64,000 nucleotides of DNA from contig JAOPJY010000001.1 in the NCBI GenBank assembly GCA_025517425.1, positions 730,217 to 794,216 of the forward strand. Direction: 5' to 3'. Shown one piece after another: positions 61,670 to 64,000 of the stretch. Source of the stretch: Halobacteria archaeon AArc-dxtr1. Its GTDB lineage: Archaea > Halobacteriota > Halobacteria > Halobacteriales > Natrialbaceae. Positions within the stretch are counted from its first letter, which is position 1. The number at the start of each line of letters is the position of its first letter. A model generated the notes under the pieces. That model saw nothing but the letters and a program-made list of their open reading frames with translations. It did no database searches and was not told where the DNA came from. The position numbers and the translations under genes are program-made.

Positions 61670-63400
61670 ATGGCCGCCGATTTCTCGCTTCAGTGGACGC
61701 TGCACACGCCGATACTCGCGGCATCGTTCCTGATCTGTGTCGGTGTCGCAATCGCCGGCCTGCAGTACCGAGAGCAGCCGGCCACAACTCCGTTCGTCGT
61801 TCTGCTGGCTGGGTGTGCGTTCTACGCTGGAACGACCGCACTCGAGTACACAGTGACCGGTCTGGAAGCGAGCCTGTTCCTGTGGCAGCTACAGTATCTC
61901 GGCTGGGTGGTTATTCCGCCAGCGATGCTCGTGTTCGTACTCAGGTACAGCGGCCGAGACGAACTGGTGACCGCGCCGCTGCTTGCGGCCCTGTCGATCG
62001 TACCGACGGTAACGCTCTCCCTCGCGCTCACCCCGCTGGCTCCCGAACTCGTCGTTGAAAACGTACAGATGGTCGGCGGAGATGGGGCGGTGTTCCTAGG
62101 CTACGACGTCGGACCCTGGTACGTCGTCGACAGGCTGTACAGTCTGGCAGTCATCCTGTTCGGCTTCGGCCTGCTGATTCGAACGTATCTCCAGACCACG
62201 GCGGGACAGCGCGCCCAGGTCGGCGCGCTGGTGGCCGGTTTGGCCCCCTACGTGACCCTCGTTCCGCTGTACTACTACATCGAATCGGGCCTGTTCGCGT
62301 TTGGCGTCGTATACCGACCCGAACCGTTTCTGTTCGCCGTCTCCGGTGTAGTGTTCGCGTGGGCGTTGGTTCGATACGACGTTCTGGCGGCCGTTCCCGT
62401 TCCGTTCGCCCTCTTGATCGAGACGACGCCAAACGGCGTTCTCGTCCTCGACAGGGAGCGCCGCGTCGCCGAGCACAATCAGGTCGCCTGCGAGTACCTC
62501 GAGCTGACCGAGCCGATCGTCGGAAACCGACTGCGGACGCTCTCCGATCCCGCCGAGCGCGTCGATGCGATCGTCGCCGAAGAGACGGACGCAGAGTTAC
62601 AGATCGGATCCCAGGTGTACGCCGTCTCGACGACACCACTGGTCGGTCAGCGAGACGTCGAGTACGGTTCCCACGTCGTGATCCAGGACGTGACCAAACG
62701 CGTCGAGTACGACCGGCTCCTCGAACGACACAACGAACAACTCGAGACGCTAAATCAGATGCTCCGCCACGACATCCGAAACGACGCGATGGTCGCCGTC
62801 GGTTGGAGCGACGTCCTCGACGAGAGGATCGAGGAGACACCGCTTGAAGAGGACGTCTCGCCCCTGCTCCAACACATCTCCGAGGCCGTCGAACACATTG
62901 CAGATCTCACCGAGATCGCCTCGGAACTCTCACAACCGCTGGAAGAACCGGGAGCGGGCGCCGAGCGGTCGATTCCGCTTCGGCAAGTCCTCGAGCGTGA
63001 AGTCGAGAAGGCCGCCAAGACGTATCCTCAGGCCGAGTTCGAACTCCGCGACCCGCCGGCAGTCGACGTTGCTGCCGATCGGGCGCTGTCGTCCGCGGTC
63101 GGTAACTTGCTTCGAAATGCCGTCGTGCACAACGATACGGAAGTTCCACAGATCGACATCTCCGTCGAGACCGTCGACGGGTGCGCCCGTGTACACGTTG
63201 CGGACAACGGCCCCGGAGTTCCCGACGAGATGCGAGCCCGACTCTTCGATCGCGGCATCAAAGGCGAGGAGAGCAACGGCAGTGGGCTCGGCTTACATCT
63301 CGTTCAGACGTTCGTTCGATGGTACGGAGGGTCAGTCGAAGTGACCGACAACGAGCCGGAGGGAGCTGTCTTTACGATCGAACTCCCTCTCGTGGAGTAG
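61670..63400 (+). CDS. Seven-helix membrane histidine kinase with PAS-like domain
   Basis: The 576-residue kinase has an N-terminal seven-helix sensor of the 7TM histidine-kinase type (about residues 1-240; FLWQLQYLGWVVIPPAMLVF is central). A PAS-like region follows (about 245-345, LIETTPNGVLVLDRERRV), then a HisKA with H367 in LRHDIRND and a HATPase with NLLRNAVVHND, DNGPGVPDEMR and GSGLGLHLVQTFV. The ATG at 61670 is the only good start. The signal is unknown; there is no adjacent response regulator, as usual in haloarchaea. Confidence 0.93.
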   Translation: MAADFSLQWTLHTPILAASFLICVGVAIAGLQYREQPATTPFVVLLAGCAFYAGTTALEYTVTGLEASLFLWQLQYLGWVVIPPAMLVFVLRYSGRDELVTAPLLAALSIVPTVTLSLALTPLAPELVVENVQMVGGDGAVFLGYDVGPWYVVDRLYSLAVILFGFGLLIRTYLQTTAGQRAQVGALVAGLAPYVTLVPLYYYIESGLFAFGVVYRPEPFLFAVSGVVFAWALVRYDVLAAVPVPFALLIETTPNGVLVLDRERRVAEHNQVACEYLELTEPIVGNRLRTLSDPAERVDAIVAEETDAELQIGSQVYAVSTTPLVGQRDVEYGSHVVIQDVTKRVEYDRLLERHNEQLETLNQMLRHDIRNDAMVAVGWSDVLDERIEETPLEEDVSPLLQHISEAVEHIADLTEIASELSQPLEEPGAGAERSIPLRQVLEREVEKAAKTYPQAEFELRDPPAVDVAADRALSSAVGNLLRNAVVHNDTEVPQIDISVETVDGCARVHVADNGPGVPDEMRARLFDRGIKGEESNGSGLGLHLVQTFVRWYGGSVEVTDNEPEGAVFTIELPLVE

Positions 63401-63412
63401 GTGGGATCGCTC

Positions 63413-63646
63413 TCAGCGCGAGGCCGGTCGCAGCTCCTCGACCCGGCCGAGATCGTTCTCGATCCCCTCCGCGTCGCAGTCGTCAGCTGGACACGTGTAG
63501 TGCCAGCCGTCTCGCGTCGCGTCGACCTCGCGGAATCGGTTCCCACAGACGCCACAGAAGAGTTCCGCACGCTCGCAGGTATCGCGGTGGAGTTCGAGAT
63601 CGAGTTCGGTAGAAAACGATCGATTGCAGTCACGGCAGGTGTGCAT
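63413..63646 (-). CDS. Zinc-finger protein with C2H2-like and zinc-ribbon motifs
   Basis: The 77-residue protein starts at MHTCRDCNRSFSTELDLELH, a C2H2-like finger (CxxC...HxxxC). A second site follows: CGVCGNRF then CPADDC. In-frame ATG 63697 would add a 17-residue extension without recognisable order. The DGWHYTCPADDCDAEG end is typical of haloarchaeal small zinc-finger families. Function unknown; a nucleic-acid-binding role is likely. It converges on the kinase gene, with 12 bp between stops. Confidence 0.82.
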   Translation of the reverse strand: MHTCRDCNRSFSTELDLELHRDTCERAELFCGVCGNRFREVDATRDGWHYTCPADDCDAEGIENDLGRVEELRPASR

Positions 63647-63732
63647 ACGTTGGCTGACGTGAGCGTCGGGAAAAATGGCTTGGATTCGTTCGTCCAATCA
63701 GCGTTCGGGCCGCACGTACTGCAGCGTCCGGA

Positions 63733-64000
63733 TTAGTGGTCCTGGCCCAAGATACCGCGCTCGGTCATTTTGCGGGGGTCGAGCACCTTGTCGGCTTCCG
63801 CCTCGTCGAGATACTCCTTCTCGAGGACGACCTCTCGAACCGTTTTATCCTCCTTGAGGGCGGTCTTGGCGACCTCGCTGGCCTTGTCGTAGCCGATATG
63901 GACGTTGAGCGAGGTCGCCATCGCCATCGACTGCTCGACGCGGTCTCGGCAGAACTCCTCGTTTGCCTCGAGCGGGTCGACGAAGCGCTCGGCGAAGACC
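63733..64000 (-). CDS. fumC: Class II fumarate hydratase, C-terminal part (5' end outside window)
   Basis: About 88 C-terminal residues are visible. FVDPLEANEEFCRDRVEQSM, ATSLNVHIGYDKASEVAKTA and KTVREVVLEKEYLDEAEADK are typical of the FumC C-terminal domain, and the final segment VLDPRKMTERG agrees. Class II fumarase hydrates fumarate to malate without an Fe-S cluster. Aspartate ammonia-lyase has a related C-terminus, but NVHIGYDKA favours fumarase. Aconitase from the same cycle is encoded 50 kb upstream in the window. Confidence 0.88.
   Translation of the reverse strand, partial: VFAERFVDPLEANEEFCRDRVEQSMAMATSLNVHIGYDKASEVAKTALKEDKTVREVVLEKEYLDEAEADKVLDPRKMTERGILGQDH

Noticed and set aside
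60852-61733. A 293-residue plus-strand frame in the gene-poor region
   Set aside because: It is rich in Arg, Ser and Cys, has no haloarchaeal acidic bias or recognisable domain, and runs into the kinase gene start in another frame.

Overview
The window is chromosomal DNA from a halophilic archaeon (class Halobacteria). The evidence is high GC coding with strong third-position GC bias, very acidic proteins, many leaderless genes with a TATA-like box about 27 nt upstream of the start codon, a Tat-type lipoprotein signal, and archaeal information-processing genes (DNA topoisomerase VI, RNA polymerase subunit L, diphthamide synthesis) next to a bacterial-type gyrase. The genus cannot be fixed from the sequence alone.

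Layout. 1-12.7 kb: a truncated serine hydrolase, folD, membrane and zinc-ribbon proteins, a highly acidic repeat-bearing lipoprotein, PadR and ArsR-type regulators, an MgtC-like membrane protein, purD, and an overlapping thyA-dhfr pair which together with folD covers one-carbon folate and thymidylate metabolism. 12.8-18.6 kb: aconitase, an HdeD-like membrane protein and a large DUF255 thioredoxin-fold protein. 18.7-21.7 kb: a two-domain KaiC-like ATPase immediately followed by a histidine kinase, then a small thioredoxin. 22.2-30.4 kb: cysteine synthase family enzyme, tRNA sulfurtransferase ThiI, a GNAT-membrane fusion, type II NADH dehydrogenase, and a DtxR-type regulator beside a ZIP metal transporter; regulator and transporter carry nearly the same 14-bp palindrome upstream. 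30.4-39.9 kb: gyrB-gyrA on the minus strand and, divergently, an ion channel followed by top6B-top6A, so all type II topoisomerase subunits lie together.

39.9-48.9 kb: a metallo-beta-lactamase-like protein that lacks its metal-binding motif, a fumarylacetoacetate hydrolase family enzyme, tRNA-Glu(TTC) with a partial copy of its 3' end next to a broken ZIP transporter gene, RNA polymerase subunit L, a rhomboid protease, a MacB/FtsX-type ABC transporter operon and an RNA/DNA methyltransferase. 48.8-58.6 kb: an actin homologue of the salactin/volactin type with a membrane protein just upstream, Dph2, an apparently frameshifted membrane protein, a UlaG-type hydrolase, a long acidic coiled-coil protein, a HisG-like protein, RidA and an amidohydrolase. 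58.8-64 kb: a tyrosine recombinase cotranscribed with a small DNA-binding-like protein; directly upstream lies an inverted-repeat site with the architecture of a Xer recombination (dif) site, plus a third copy of the same element. A gene-poor 1.3-kb stretch, a seven-helix histidine kinase, a zinc-finger protein and the C-terminus of class II fumarase close the window.

The most interesting unexplained structure is the recombinase with its adjacent dif-like site (58.8-60.4 kb). Next are the KaiC-kinase pair, the shared DtxR/ZIP operator, the tRNA-Glu fragment with the broken transporter gene, and the three hairpins between gyrB and gyrA.
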